Below, piece by piece: positions 1 through 12,257 of a DNA stretch of 64,000 nt. Origin of the DNA: Punctularia strigosozonata HHB-11173 SS5 (Eukaryota; Basidiomycota; Agaricomycetes; Corticiales; Punctulariaceae); assembly GCF_000264995.1 (NCBI RefSeq), contig NW_006767441.1:1500370-1564369 (forward strand), in the 5' to 3' direction. How positions within the stretch are numbered: position 1 is the first letter of the stretch; the number at the start of each line of letters is the position of its first letter. The notes under the pieces are model-generated. The model made no database searches and was not told the origin of the DNA. It saw nothing but the letters and a program-made list of their open reading frames with translations. The translations under genes were made by a program, and so were the position numbers.

Positions 1-365
1 TGAGTGTTCTCGTCGAACAACAAGACGAGCAGATCAACACCATCGAAGCCACCACGCAAAACGTCGAAAAGGATACCGAAGCCGGGTAAGACGGATTTCC
101 GCTTGGGTCGGGAGCCACGCCACTCAACTCACGGTTTTCTCCTTGCAGTCTCGGATACACCGAGAAGGCGGTCGATTCCGCTCGGGGCGCACGGAAGAAG
201 CGATGGATCTGCTTCTGGATCACCCTCGTCCTCATCATCATCATCGTCATCATCATCGTGGTCAAGGTCGTCATCCCCGCGATCAACAACCACAACAACA
301 GCAGCAGCGGTGGGGGTTCTAAGACCGTCACGGCGTCGCCATCCGCCACGGCGACCTCGTCCTGA
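1..365 (+). CDS. Plasma-membrane syntaxin (Sso-type t-SNARE), 3' end only
   Basis: This is the C-terminal end of a Qa-SNARE; the 5' part lies outside the window. The frame opens one base before position 1 at a Met (MSVLVEQQDEQINTIEATTQ), runs to 85, is cut by an intron at 86-148 and resumes to a TGA at 363-365. Visible parts are the second half of the SNARE helix, a basic juxtamembrane stretch (ARKKRWICFW) and one strongly hydrophobic Ile/Val membrane anchor. Syntaxins of this type sit in the plasma membrane and pair with SNAP-25-like and VAMP partners in exocytosis. About 30 residues rich in Ser, Asn, Gly and Thr follow the anchor, which is long for a tail-anchored SNARE. The complete gene at 32353-33737 is a paralogue with the matching intron in the same phase and an exon border at the same Met. 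Confidence 0.9.
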
Positions 366-1414
366 TCGCTCGACGGAGGGCAGTGCCCGCCCGCAACGAA
401 CGGTCTTCATACGTAGTATTTATGTGCCACATCGGACTTCGTTTATGCGGATACATGGATCCTTGTCTTCGCCTGATATATTCCCGGATCTATACCATCC
501 ACTCCTTCGATGTGACGACTTGTTCATTTCTCTTACACATACGACCGCCAGCCTACATGTAGCTCTGGCATAATATAGGAGCACCTTGGCCCCGCCCAGA
601 AACGAGATTGCGACCCGCGTTTGAGTGCCTTGACTCTGTGACGAGTGGACGGTTGGCGTAATAAGTGACCAGCTGCCGTCATGTTTCAGATGTTACTTGC
701 AAGGAAGACAAGGTGATTGTCAGTTCCTCTGCTTCGAAGCTCGACTCCGACTTCATTGCGACGTATGCATGTACATACAATTTTCTGCTGTTGTTGCTCG
801 GCAGTCTTATTATGCCGTACAAAGAAATGCCCAACACGACCAACGTGTGAACGTTGTGTGAACTTCGGCCTCACACGAGGCTCACGTCCACGGCACAGAA
901 GAGGGCTGCATTGTGCAAGAATGCTACATAGATCGGATAACGTTGTTCCTTTCCTCGGGCTGCTGTACGCTGAGACAGACGTAGTGCCACGGTTCCAGGG
1001 CGGCCGAATGTCCACCAGAGAGAAAAGGGATGTTGGATGACACGGTGCTGCACAACGTCGGACTGACGGAGCTGAATGGGTAAAGCTTGTTGCTGGAAGG
1101 GGGGTTATCGTGGTTATCCGGCAACGGCCCTTGTCGGAGTATAAGAGGCGCGGGGTCCCCACGTGAGGCGCGCTAATCCGGTGCAACCGTCGGGAAGTGG
1201 ATCTCGATCCCTCCGCTTACGCGTCCTCCTATCCCTCCCTTAAAGCAGCTGTTGGGGTGTGCTCGTCTCAGTCATCTTCACCCACTGCCCTCTCAGACTT
1301 GAGCTTCACACTCCCCCGTTCTACTTCCCTCCTCCGTCGGTAAGTATCTGTCTGCTGTGTGTGTCTTGGTTGTGGACCCTGTTCTCACCGACGGTAGCCT
1401 ATCCCAGACACATC
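366..1414. other. Intergenic region, syntaxin 3' flank and AN1 promoter
   Basis: No gene could be supported here. Frames on both strands are short, have odd composition and match nothing I recognise. The last 200 bases before 1415 are rich in C and T (runs of cctccc and ttccctcc), typical of fungal core promoters, and a TATA-like tataagag lies near 1140. Confidence 0.5.
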
Positions 1415-1709
1415 ATGCCTGCCAAGAAGCGCTGCCAGCTCCAGGGCGAAACCCCTTGCAACTCGGCCGTCCTCCGCATCGTAGGGCAATGCCCACACTG
1501 TCGCATGGAGTTCTGCGGAACAGTGAGTAGTATCTTGATCGTGTGCGGGTTCCCGGGACTTCCGCTGACGGATGCCTCGTGGACAGCATCGACTGCCTGA
1601 ACACCATGCCTGCAACAACCTGGAGAGCTGCCGTCAGCAGGCGTTTGAGAAGAATAAGCTGAAGCTCGAGTCGGAGAGGACAGTGGCGTCCAAGATGGGC
1701 GTCGCATGA
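1415..1709 (+). CDS. Small AN1-type zinc-finger protein
   Basis: Two exons (1415-1522 and 1587-1709) with a GT-AG intron encode 76 residues. The protein is almost entirely an AN1 zinc finger: Cys in RCQLQG, CPHC, then FC, and the closing His/Cys set HRLPEHHAC followed by C in LESCRQQ. The intron falls between FCGT and HRLPEHH, and only splicing brings the zinc ligands together. A charged helix (KNKLKLESERT) ends the protein. AN1 fingers are found in stress-response and ubiquitin- or proteasome-linked proteins; a stand-alone finger of this size is a common fungal type of poorly known role. The start is the only ATG that opens the finger in frame. Confidence 0.85.
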
Positions 1710-2645
1710 GACGGGACGGATGCTGCCGCCTTTCTCCCCCTATCCCTCCCATGTCCACATACCCCCGTCACGATTTATTCCATTCCCCCCATCTATCACA
1801 TTCATACACTCCGCCTCCTCTCCCCGCGCTTCAGTACATCACGGACGCATTACCACTATACCTGCACGCCATCCCCCTCCCGTTTGGGTATTATGTCGGA
1901 TACATACTCCGTAGAGCTTGTTATATTATAATCGAAGCCACAGCGCTTTGTGTATATGGATTCCGTCGGATTTGAGCAATGTTGCCATGTATATCCAAGG
2001 AACATCCTCGGCTTGACCACGTATACCGACATGCTGCTTGCGTGCCGCCAATGCGCGGCTGCGAGCTGTTCCGTTCACCTCCGGAACGTGGCGCTTGAGC
2101 GGTGGATGCGGTGCAGGTCACCCGCGTAATGCCGCTCGGGCGCAGCGGGGTCACAGGGAACACCGTGCGGGGTCGCGCCTGACCCAGACTCCAGAACGTT
2201 GCCAAGGGGCGAGCTGGGGACATGGACCTCAAAAGCCGCTTGTCGATAAAACCCCATAGATCGCCAAACGATCGCAATCCACCCCCCGTATTACCCTTCT
2301 CTTTTGCGAGCCTCCTCACTGGTTGGTCGTCGGGCCACAGGTAAATCACGTGGAAAATATCATCCCCCCGCACTTCGCCTGAGGCAGGATCAACAGCAAC
2401 GAATCTCGGGGAGGATCGTGATTCACGGTTGTTGACTATTTGAAGGTGAATAACCGGTGTTGGCGCCCGCTTGGTACCCACATTCCTGAGTTGTTTTGCG
2501 TTCCTTGGTCTGCGATGGCCGACAGATTGAAACAGGTGCTGAAGCACGTATCCACTCCGATGGCCGAGTCAGCAGGTCGGTGTCGGTCTTGCTCGTCCGA
2601 TTTCGCGATTGCTTTGTGTTGCGACACCATCGTTGAACGCGTACG
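1710..2645. other. Intergenic region with an unassigned minus-strand open frame
   Basis: A 208-codon frame lies on the minus strand at 1921-2547. Part of it (about 2230-2460) looks protein-like, with the stretches PRFVAVDPASGEVRGDDIF and HVIYLWPDDQPVRRLAKEKG, while the rest is Arg/Pro/Ser-rich and resembles a chance frame. I recognise no family and see no clear exon set. It may be a small gene, a gene fragment or a chance frame. The rest of the interval holds the AN1 3' flank and the promoter of the aminotransferase. Confidence 0.3.
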
Positions 2646-4417
<1,772 letters not shown>

Positions 4418-5269
4418 ACCAGTGGTAGCAATTATACATAGTTAGACTCAGGCCCACGTAGCCATTAGACCCGCCCAACGTGTAACTCGGAATAGACTCG
4501 CCAGACTCTGATATCCCCGCGCCGGCCGGATGCCGGGACGCAAGCTTCTGTCATTGGGCCCAATGAGGCAGCCCGGCGGCACAGAAGAGGAAGGCGAAGG
4601 GGGATGATGACGCAGGTTTGTTTGGCGGAGGCGATGACATCACCGAAAATGGGCCAAATCAGTGGCCCCCGTCTAGACGCTCTCAGCCCCCCATGGACGA
4701 CATCAGCACACACAACCCTCCTCCGTCGCGCTCGCACAATCATTTTGTTGGGCGTGGTGTCCGGGAACGCCTGCCCTTGCTCCGTTGAAGCGCCGCGCCA
4801 ATTCCCTTCGCCTTGTCCCTCGACCCCGTCCCCCTCCTGCTCAGCGGTGCCGTGCGCGCGTTCGTTTGCTCTTCCGAACACATTTTCTCTCGTTCCTCAC
4901 CGCGTCGTCGTCTCTCGTCGAGCTCGCCCTCGTGTGCGTGTCCCCCCTCCGGACGGCGATCGACGTAATCTGCTGCTCGCCGCGCGGTCCGTGCGCGCCT
5001 GTTCATTCCCATTTCCTCGCTCCCTCGCCTCGCACCTCGCTTGGAGCCAGTCACCTCTTGACCGTCTCGCGCACCCACACTGCAGAGGTGCTGCGTCATA
5101 GACAACAAGCTAGCTCATCTCCGAGGCCGGAGATCCACTCGCGCGGCGGCACGAAATACCTCTTCCTGGATGAGTTCACGCGTGCGCGCGGCTAGAAAGC
5201 GTCAAGAGAGACAGAAGTACGTGTCTCGCTCTCACCCTTCCCGCTCTTTCTCTGTCTTGGTATTTTCGC
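4418..5269. other. Intergenic region upstream of the PP4R1-like gene
   Basis: No gene is supported. The stretch 4780-5260 is strongly pyrimidine-rich with repeated tcctc and ccctcg runs, fitting a promoter and 5' leader. Long open frames here have low-complexity Arg/Ser/Pro content and are chance frames in C-rich DNA. An upstream leader intron for the next gene is possible (gtacgtgtc near 5217) but cannot be settled. Confidence 0.5.
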
Positions 5270-8200
5270 ATGCTCAAGCTCTCCCGGATGGGACCGTCAG
5301 TGTCTTCCCTCTTCCTTCGTAGAAGATCGCCGCACGGCAGCCCCGACGCTGCCGGCCAACCCCCGTCGTCGCCGACGTCCCCGCCGCGGCTCCCAGAGGC
5401 GTCTTTCCAGCACGGCCTGACCCTGTCCTCGACCCTCACCCCGGGCGCATCGCCGCTGCTTATGCCCGGGGCCTACCGCTCCGGCTCGCCCTCGCGCGGT
5501 CCGCTGGGCGCCCCGCGTTTTTCTGAAGGCAGCTTTGCCACCGGCCAGCCGCCCGCCTCCCCGCTTCTGCAGATACCGGGGACGTACCCTCTGACGCCCG
5601 ATACCGGCCCCGGGCCCGCCTCTCCCCTCTCGTCGTATTCTCCAGGCGCCCCCGCCTCTACCACTACCACTACCTCCTCCTCCTCCTCCGCCCCGTCACA
5701 GCACCAACCTAATAATAGATCGAGTTCTTCGCCGTTCTCCCCCGGCCCGGCGCCTCTCTCGGCCTATCGAGAAGCGATGCTTTCCCCGGGGCTCGGAGAA
5801 TACGCGACGGCGCCGTCGACCCCGGAAGAACAGGCGATGGGCGCGTCGACGGAGCCCCCGTTAGACGCCTATCCGTTTCCGAACGCGGACGCCGCCGCCG
5901 CGGCGAATCCGCCGGCCGACTTTGATATGTACGACGACGACACGCTGAACACGCTCGAGAAGATATGGCTCTTTTCCAGGAGCGAGGCGACGTTTCATCG
6001 GTACGTTAGCACCACGGTCCTCGGACCAACTTTTTTTTCTTCTCGATACCCCCTCCCCCGTGCCGGCGCATGCCGAAATCTATAAAAAAAACTACGGTTT
6101 TTCCACTGTATACGATCTGTCTCGGTCCCATTTTCACGTATATGGCTCTAACGTCGTGAGAAATACAGGGTCTTTATCGTGCATTCTCTGCCGGATTTTC
6201 TGGACGACGTGACGCCGACGGAAGCCGTCGATTATGTGCTGCCGTTAGTCAGCAGTCTGGCTATGGACGAAGGTGATTGTCCCTCCCATTCGCATGAACC
6301 CGCTACATGAGCTACATAGAACTCGCAGAGGACGCGGTGAAGGAGGCTCTGGCCGCCGAATTGGTCCGGATCGCGTGGTGGTTCCTCACGGTAAACGTCT
6401 CCCCTGCTTCACGTATTATCACGCATACGTTTCTTTAAACTGATATTTATCGCACGTCGCTTTTGTTAGCATTGTCAAGTGGTGGATTACGAGCCAGGGG
6501 AGGGCACGGAGAATCCGACGCTGTTGCCGGTGCAGGCCTTCACGCCCATCCTGGGCACCCTGCTCCTCTGCCCCAGCCCCGCCGTGGCTACCTCCTCCCG
6601 ACGGGCCGTCGTCGAGCTCCTCAGCGAAATCCGCAAAGCGGACGAGGGCGAGGTGGAGCCGGGTCTGTTTGGCGAGGAGGAAAGGCATCTGTTTAGGCAG
6701 GAGCTGCTGGAGAGCGTCGTGGTCGGCATGGCGAGGCTCGACGTGTCCGATCGCCCGTCGTCCTCGCATAGCGACGCTCGCGGCCCCGCTCTGCAAACGC
6801 AACCGCAGACGAATCCGTACTTTCCCGACGTGCCCGCCGCTCCCGCCGCCTCTACCCCCGCGTCGCGCTCCGCCCCGGGATCCCCCACGCTTGCGCGGAA
6901 TGCGCAGGGGGTTGGTGGGGAACGAGCGCAGGGTATACCGACGACGGTGGTTACGGATACGGACCCTGCGATGACCGGGCAGGCCCGCGGCGGGTCGCCT
7001 GCGGACGTGAGGATGACGCCGTCGGAGGATCCGGACGATGCGAGCGAACAGGCGGCGATGGGCCGGTTGTCGAGCATGAGCTTGATGGCGGCTGTGACAG
7101 CCAGCGGTGAGTGATTAGCTGCCCGGATCTTGTGCGGTTGGTGCGGGTTGTGGTGACCGAGGGTTACGGCTTTAACAGGGTCCGTGGACGACGACGCGAG
7201 GGCGGAGTTTGTGGGCGAGGTGACGAGGGCGGGACGAGATCCGGTGTACTGGGTGAGACGCGAGGCCTCTTTTGCATTGGGAGCTTTGGCGAAGGTCGTC
7301 CCGTTCGAGATCGTCACCGGGTCATTGGTAAGTCTATTCGCATGTCATCGGAGGAGACGTTTTTCGTCCTGATCTTGTGTGCACGGTATACAGTTGCCTT
7401 TGTTCGAGGCGCTCTGTCACGATCCGACGTGGCATGTGCGCCATTCCGCGCTGTTCGCGTTCCCCGCCATATTGTCCCGGTTGCAGCCCAGGGAACGAAG
7501 GAGCCTCGCGATGGGCATCGTCTTTTCGCTGTCGGCCGACCCGGCACCCGCGGTGCAGTCGGGCGTTCTGGAGGCGCTGGGCGAAGTGATACACTCTTTT
7601 CGCGACGATCCCGGTGGACCGCCGTACGACCTCTTGCGGTTGTTTCTCGGGAGGCCGGAAGATCGAGAGTTTTGGAAGAACCGGATACGGTCGCTCGGAC
7701 TCTCGCCCCAGCCGCAGGCGCCGCCGTCGGACCCGACGTCCCCGTTTGCGGGATCGGGCACGGCGTTTTTCGACGATCCGGCGAGGCCTCTGATATGCGC
7801 GTTCAACTTTCCGGCCGTTACGCTGACCCTGGGAAGGGACCGGTGGCACGAACTGCGCGATTTCTACGCGACTCTGGCGAGGAGCGAGGTCGTCAAGGTC
7901 CGCCGATCGCTCGCCGCCAGCGCGGGAGAAATTGCGAAGATCGTCGGTCCGGAGAACGCTCGGCGGGACGTCCTGCCGATGTGGTTCGAAGCGGTCCGGA
8001 GCGAAGAGGCTGATCTGCGCCTGAGGGCGGTGGAGTGCTTGGGGACGCTGGCGCAATCGCTAGGGCCCACGGAACGGGCGGATTTGCTGGTCTCGCTCCA
8101 GCGGATATGGGTCGATAACCTCCGAGGATGGCGGGAACGCGAGACCGTCGCCGGATCGCTCGACGAGCTCGTGCCGCTGATGGGCGAGAAACCTGGCATA

Positions 8201-8955
8201 TTGCGGTCGCTGTTGTTGAAGGCGCTGCAGGATTCGGTGGCCGCCGTCCGGCAGGCCGCTATCAATATGGTACGCCCGCCCCGGCGACGCTCTCCCCCCA
8301 ATCCGTTCGGACAATCTGACGAATCACGTATATTTACCAGGTTCCCAAGTTTTGCGTGGCGTTTGGTAACCGGCCGACCGTTATACGTGACATCCATGAA
8401 GATATCAACCGGCTTGCCCGTGCGCCGTCCTACCGGTACCGGATGACGTATGTTGATGTTCTAGACACCCATGCTTCTGGTCTGGGGATCTGATGTGTTG
8501 GATTCCCTTTCCTAGGTTTGTTGCTTGCAGGCAGGCGTTGGTACTTGCGCCGGGCGGCGAGTCGACTCTGGCCGACAGTCACTTCTGGAAGCTCATCGGT
8601 CAGCTGGCAGATGACCAGATCACCAACGTCCGCATCGGTGTGGCGCGCTTATTGGGGATCATTTGCGGTAAGAAAGAGAAACACGCGGCGCGTTCCGCTC
8701 CTTGTGGTGGCACAGTTGACTGACGACCGAAAAAAAAAACATGACTCTCCCTCAGATCGTTTCTTCTCCGACGCCTCCAAAATGCCATCGCATATCATGG
8801 ACATCCTCGTCCGCGTCGCGCACGACGAGAGCAAAGAGGTGCAGTCTTACGTCTCCGTGCACTGGGATCGGCCGCGGAACCCGGTTCCGAGCGACCTCGC
8901 CACCTTCTCCCGCCCGCCGCCCACCCCGTCGGTGACGTCAGCTGCAGATGCGTAG
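5270..8955 (+). CDS. HEAT/ARM-repeat protein, PP4R1-like phosphatase regulatory subunit
   Basis: The first 200 residues are a Ser/Pro-rich low-complexity region starting MLKLSRMGPSV. A helical-repeat region follows: VFIVHSLPDFLDDVTPTEAV, then a disordered linker with SPADVRMTPSEDPDD, then many HEAT-like units such as YWVRREASFALGALAKVVPF, WHVRHSALFAFPAILSRL and VQSGVLEALGEVIHSF. Protein phosphatase 4 regulatory subunit 1 has this plan and acts as a scaffold for the PP4 catalytic subunit. About ten exons can be spliced with GT-AG introns, for example 8273-8340, with AINM joined to VPKFCVAFGNRP, and near 8670-8755, with GIIC joined to DRFFSDASKMP. The 3' end is less sure: the frame stops at 8955, but the last stretch could instead splice at about 8932 to an acceptor near 8982 and run further. 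Confidence 0.75.
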
Positions 8956-9851
8956 CCCGGCTTTGCTCACGTTCCCACGCAGTCTGCGGTGAACAACTTC
9001 TTTTCACGGGCCGGCCAAAAAGCGGCTATACGCAGTCCCCTCGAGCTTCCAGCAGCAGCGCTAACGTCGGTGTGTCGCACGACCAAGGTGCCGCGGGGCC
9101 CGAGAGGTCGTTCTCGCCGCCGAAACGATGTACTCCGACGCCTCCGCTGAAGATGCCCTTGCCGTTCAGCGGTAGTCCTCGCCTATACGTGGATTGGGAC
9201 CAGTGCCGCTCACAAGAAGATGGGATTCACCGCCTTCCAGCGGCGCTGATCGTTAATTATCTCGATGGGTTTCGTCTGCGAGGCCCATGTACCGAACGGA
9301 GCGTTATATATATTCCCCACCTTAACTTGCCTTTCTTGGAAGACCCGGCATTTTTTATATACCACCGTATGCACTTGGTGCTTCTCGATAGGTCCCCCCC
9401 ATTATAGTAGATGGCTCGCACTTCATCCCGTATCGGTTCGCATACGATATCTTTCCCATACATACATACTACCTAACAGGAGTGATCGCACCCTCGTCTA
9501 CGACATGCTGCTACGCATGCACGGACCTTTCTTCACTCGTAATGTTCTGCAGTCATGCTACCACCCACACCACAGACGCACAAAAAACTGTATCCATAGA
9601 CGAGATCGGATGTATAATACATCGGATTCTGCGCAAGCGACGGTGCGCGTCGGACGGACAGCGTGGAGGGTTCGGATGGCTTCTGGTGCACGAACAAATA
9701 TCGCCTTATTCGCCTTCTCCCGCAGTATGGATCCGCCGCTCCCGCGTCTCTGATAGACAGTGTCAAGTCCACGTCCGATTTCGGCCAGACCCGACAGCCT
9801 TCGCCCGCGGCGGCGCTCTCAGGATATGTACCGCGGCCATCTTCTTTCTTC
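8956..9851. other. Convergent 3' region between the PP4R1-like and FUN14 genes
   Basis: Shared 3' flank of two genes that point at each other. An open plus-strand frame near 9000-9400 begins Ser/Pro-rich (VSHDQGAAGPERSFSPPKR) and could be an alternative 3' exon of the PP4R1-like gene, but it then turns into unlikely sequence. Nothing else is supported. Confidence 0.35.
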
Positions 9852-10737
9852 TCAACCAATCCTGAGACCGAGAGCCAGGCCGGCGACGAAGCTGGCACGC
9901 TGTTGGAAGTTGGCGGTGAGGAAATCGACCAGCCAGCGGTATAAAGAGATCACGTTGGGCGCCCTCCTAAATCCCATGTTGAGCGACACGTTCGCGGACA
10001 GCAACTATTAGGGGACGCTGGAGGGGAAAGGGAGCTTACTTGGTTCCCGTGGCGGGATCGGTCGTGTAGAACAGGTTCTCGAAGCGGCTTCCCATGGCGC
10101 TCCAGTCTACCTTAACTACGGATCGCGAGCCCATGTACTATAGCCAACCGAGCGCTTTGTCAGCCCCCGATCGCGTTCACATGCAATCGAAGAAACGACG
10201 TGAACCTGTAAGAGGACGAATACGCCTCCGAGAACGAACGCGAGCGCTTTCGCGCCTTTCTTGATGAACACCCCCGCACAGACGCCGCAGACGGTGCCAA
10301 ACGAGAGCTCGTACACGTTCACGCTCGACTGCGGCGGGGGAGGAAGAGGGGCTGCCGGTGGAGGGGCTGCCGCGGATGAAAAAATATGAACATCGGGTAT
10401 GAACGTGAGACTTTGCACCCATTGAGGTATGAACAGGCGTACGTTCGCAATGCAATGGCTGGGATAGCTGAAGCGCGGACACGCCGAGACCAACTCCGAC
10501 GACGGTAGCTCCCTTGAGCCAGGAAGAGTTGGCGCGTCCTGGGTGTGGCCCAGATCGAGCCTGCGACTTCAGAACGGATAGACCATGAGATGAGGAGAGT
10601 TGCCTCCGCGCTGACGCCTGCGCGAACGAGGAGTTGGTAGCGAGACGTGAGCAGACGGGTCTGGAGGCGAGTTGCGGAGCACGTTGTCCGAGTCGCGGAT
10701 GCGCGGCGCATAGGCGCCTCATAGCGTAAGCTTGCAT
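9852..10737 (-). CDS. FUN14-domain mitochondrial outer-membrane protein
   Basis: Four exons give about 220 residues. The first 80 or so are rich in Arg, Ser and Ala with no acidic run (MQAYAMRRLCAAHPRLGQRA), as expected of a mitochondrial signal. A hydrophobic segment (WLKGATVVGVGLGVSALQL) follows, then a proline-rich linker, and the FUN14 core: YELSFGTVCGVCAGVFIKK, ALAFVLGGVFVLLQYMGS and the C-terminal amphipathic and hydrophobic end (ASFVAGLALGLRIG). The FUN14 family includes FUNDC1, an outer-membrane mitophagy receptor in animals; fungal members are less studied. The third intron ends with gatttag and joins TGTK to RAPNVISLYRWLVDF. It is convergent with the PP4R1-like gene. Confidence 0.88.
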
Positions 10738-11352
10738 ATTGGCGACTTGTCCGGATGGTAAATCCGATGGGTGATGAGCGTTTGGACGACAAGGGTTTGT
10801 GGGTTAGAGGGTCGGATGGTTGAAAGCGCAAGCGACTCCGCTGTAGACTTCACATACGTCATACGTCATAACGCGTTATACACGGAGGCACGGCTCGTGA
10901 TCGCGTCTGTGTGATGCACTGGTTCAACCACTGGTTCAAACGTTAACACTTCCACCCAAGAGCTCGTCTGTTGTCGCCTGGTCTCGGTCAGCTCTTGCAG
11001 GAATTTCTGCAGGATAACGCAGTACTCGTAATAAATTGTGGGAATGATACACCTCCCACATTCATACTCGAAGATGAACGACGAGTTCAGGCATTCATAC
11101 ACATAAATATCTTTGGCGCTGATCGAGCGTTGGCAGGTTCCTGTCCCTGCTGGAGTGGCATTTTGGGAGCGTACATGCGGCTATGTGACCCTGAGAGTAT
11201 ACTCCCAATAGGGGAAAGGTGCGATGAGTGGAAGGTAACGCGGAAGAGCGAGGGATGTGATGCTGGGGGAGATCATGAAAGCATGCTGCGGAAGGATCAG
11301 ATTTGTTATGGAGTGCAGGTGAAGGTGTTTGTCTCCTGGATGGATGCGATGA
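10738..11352. other. Intergenic region
   Basis: Holds the FUN14 promoter side and the 3' flank of the small EF-hand-like gene. Short frames on both strands have no recognisable content. I see no RNA gene or repeat. Confidence 0.5.
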
Positions 11353-12090
11353 TTACTCCATATCCTCACGCCGCGTGGCGACTAGTCGCAGTCGGCGGTC
11401 GAATCCGTGACTCGACTGAACGAAATCATGAGGGCTAGTATAAACGCAATAGACCACGGTTGCTTACTAGATCTCGCCACGTCTCCTCTTCGTCATTTTC
11501 GGTCTGCAATTGATATATTTGCAGAAAACCCTTATACCTGGCGTTAATGTTCCGGTGTGAACAACAATGGATGTTTAAACATGATTGCTGACAACGTACG
11601 TGAGTTGTCCGTCGTCAGTTACATCAAGAAATTCCGTCAGTTCGTCTATTGTCTCCTGAGAAAACGGTTGTCCGTTTGTATCCCGTGCCCATGCATCTAA
11701 GCCTAGCGCACGGACAGTTGAGTGCTCGACCTCATTTCGCAGTAAAAGATCTTCTTACCTTCCCGATTGAGCACTGCGCCATCAGGTGGCGTAAGGAGAA
11801 TTGAATCCCGGTGGCTGTCGTTAGCGAACGGACAGGGCGGGGTGCAGTATTTCGCGAAAATGTGTTTGAGACACTGTTCAAGCTGCGAAGGGTTTGATCA
11901 ATCATTTCTGATACTTTCATAATAAATCGTAACCGCGCACCTGTTCGGAGATCGCTCCATCTTCATCTAGCAATTGCACGTCTTGCGCATTGCGACGTCC
12001 CTGACGCGAGTCCGGCTCGGGGGTTTCGGGACGAGGGGACTGATAGCGAGAGAAGTCAAAAGAATCAGCGCTGTCCTGTACGGAGCTCAT
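11353..12090 (-). CDS. Small EF-hand-like acidic protein, function unknown
   Basis: Five exons (11941-12090, 11759-11882, 11600-11696, 11468-11537, 11353-11415) splice without loss of frame to 167 residues; no single frame shows the gene. The N-terminus is a disordered Ser/Pro/Asp-rich tail (MSSVQDSADSFDFSRYQSPR). The core carries a helix LEQCLKHIFAKYC, a segment with DTNGQPFSQETIDELTEFLD, and a degenerate calcium loop DVTDDGQLTYKG followed by the helix FLQIYQLQTENDEEETW. Position 12 of the loop is Gly instead of Glu/Asp, so calcium binding is doubtful. It ends SSHGFDRRLRLVATRREDME. I do not know its role. Only 167 bases separate its start from that of PRP28 on the other strand, so the two probably share a promoter. 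Confidence 0.75.
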
Positions 12091-12257
12091 AGCTTCGGCT
12101 CTTGATTAGAGTAGTAACACGAAGAGCCCAAGCTACGGCTCAGGGGGATGGCTTTGAGAGAGCAAGGAAATAGCACAGCCACAGTATAGCTGCCGTTTGG
12201 GCCGGGGTGACCGTGACTCTCTCCCTGCTCAACTCGACATCGGATCTGCTTGGACTC
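12091..12257. promoter_or_regulatory. Shared divergent promoter, EF-hand-like gene and PRP28
   Basis: The 167 bases between two divergent start codons must hold both core promoters and both 5' leaders. No strong TATA box is visible. Confidence 0.5.
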
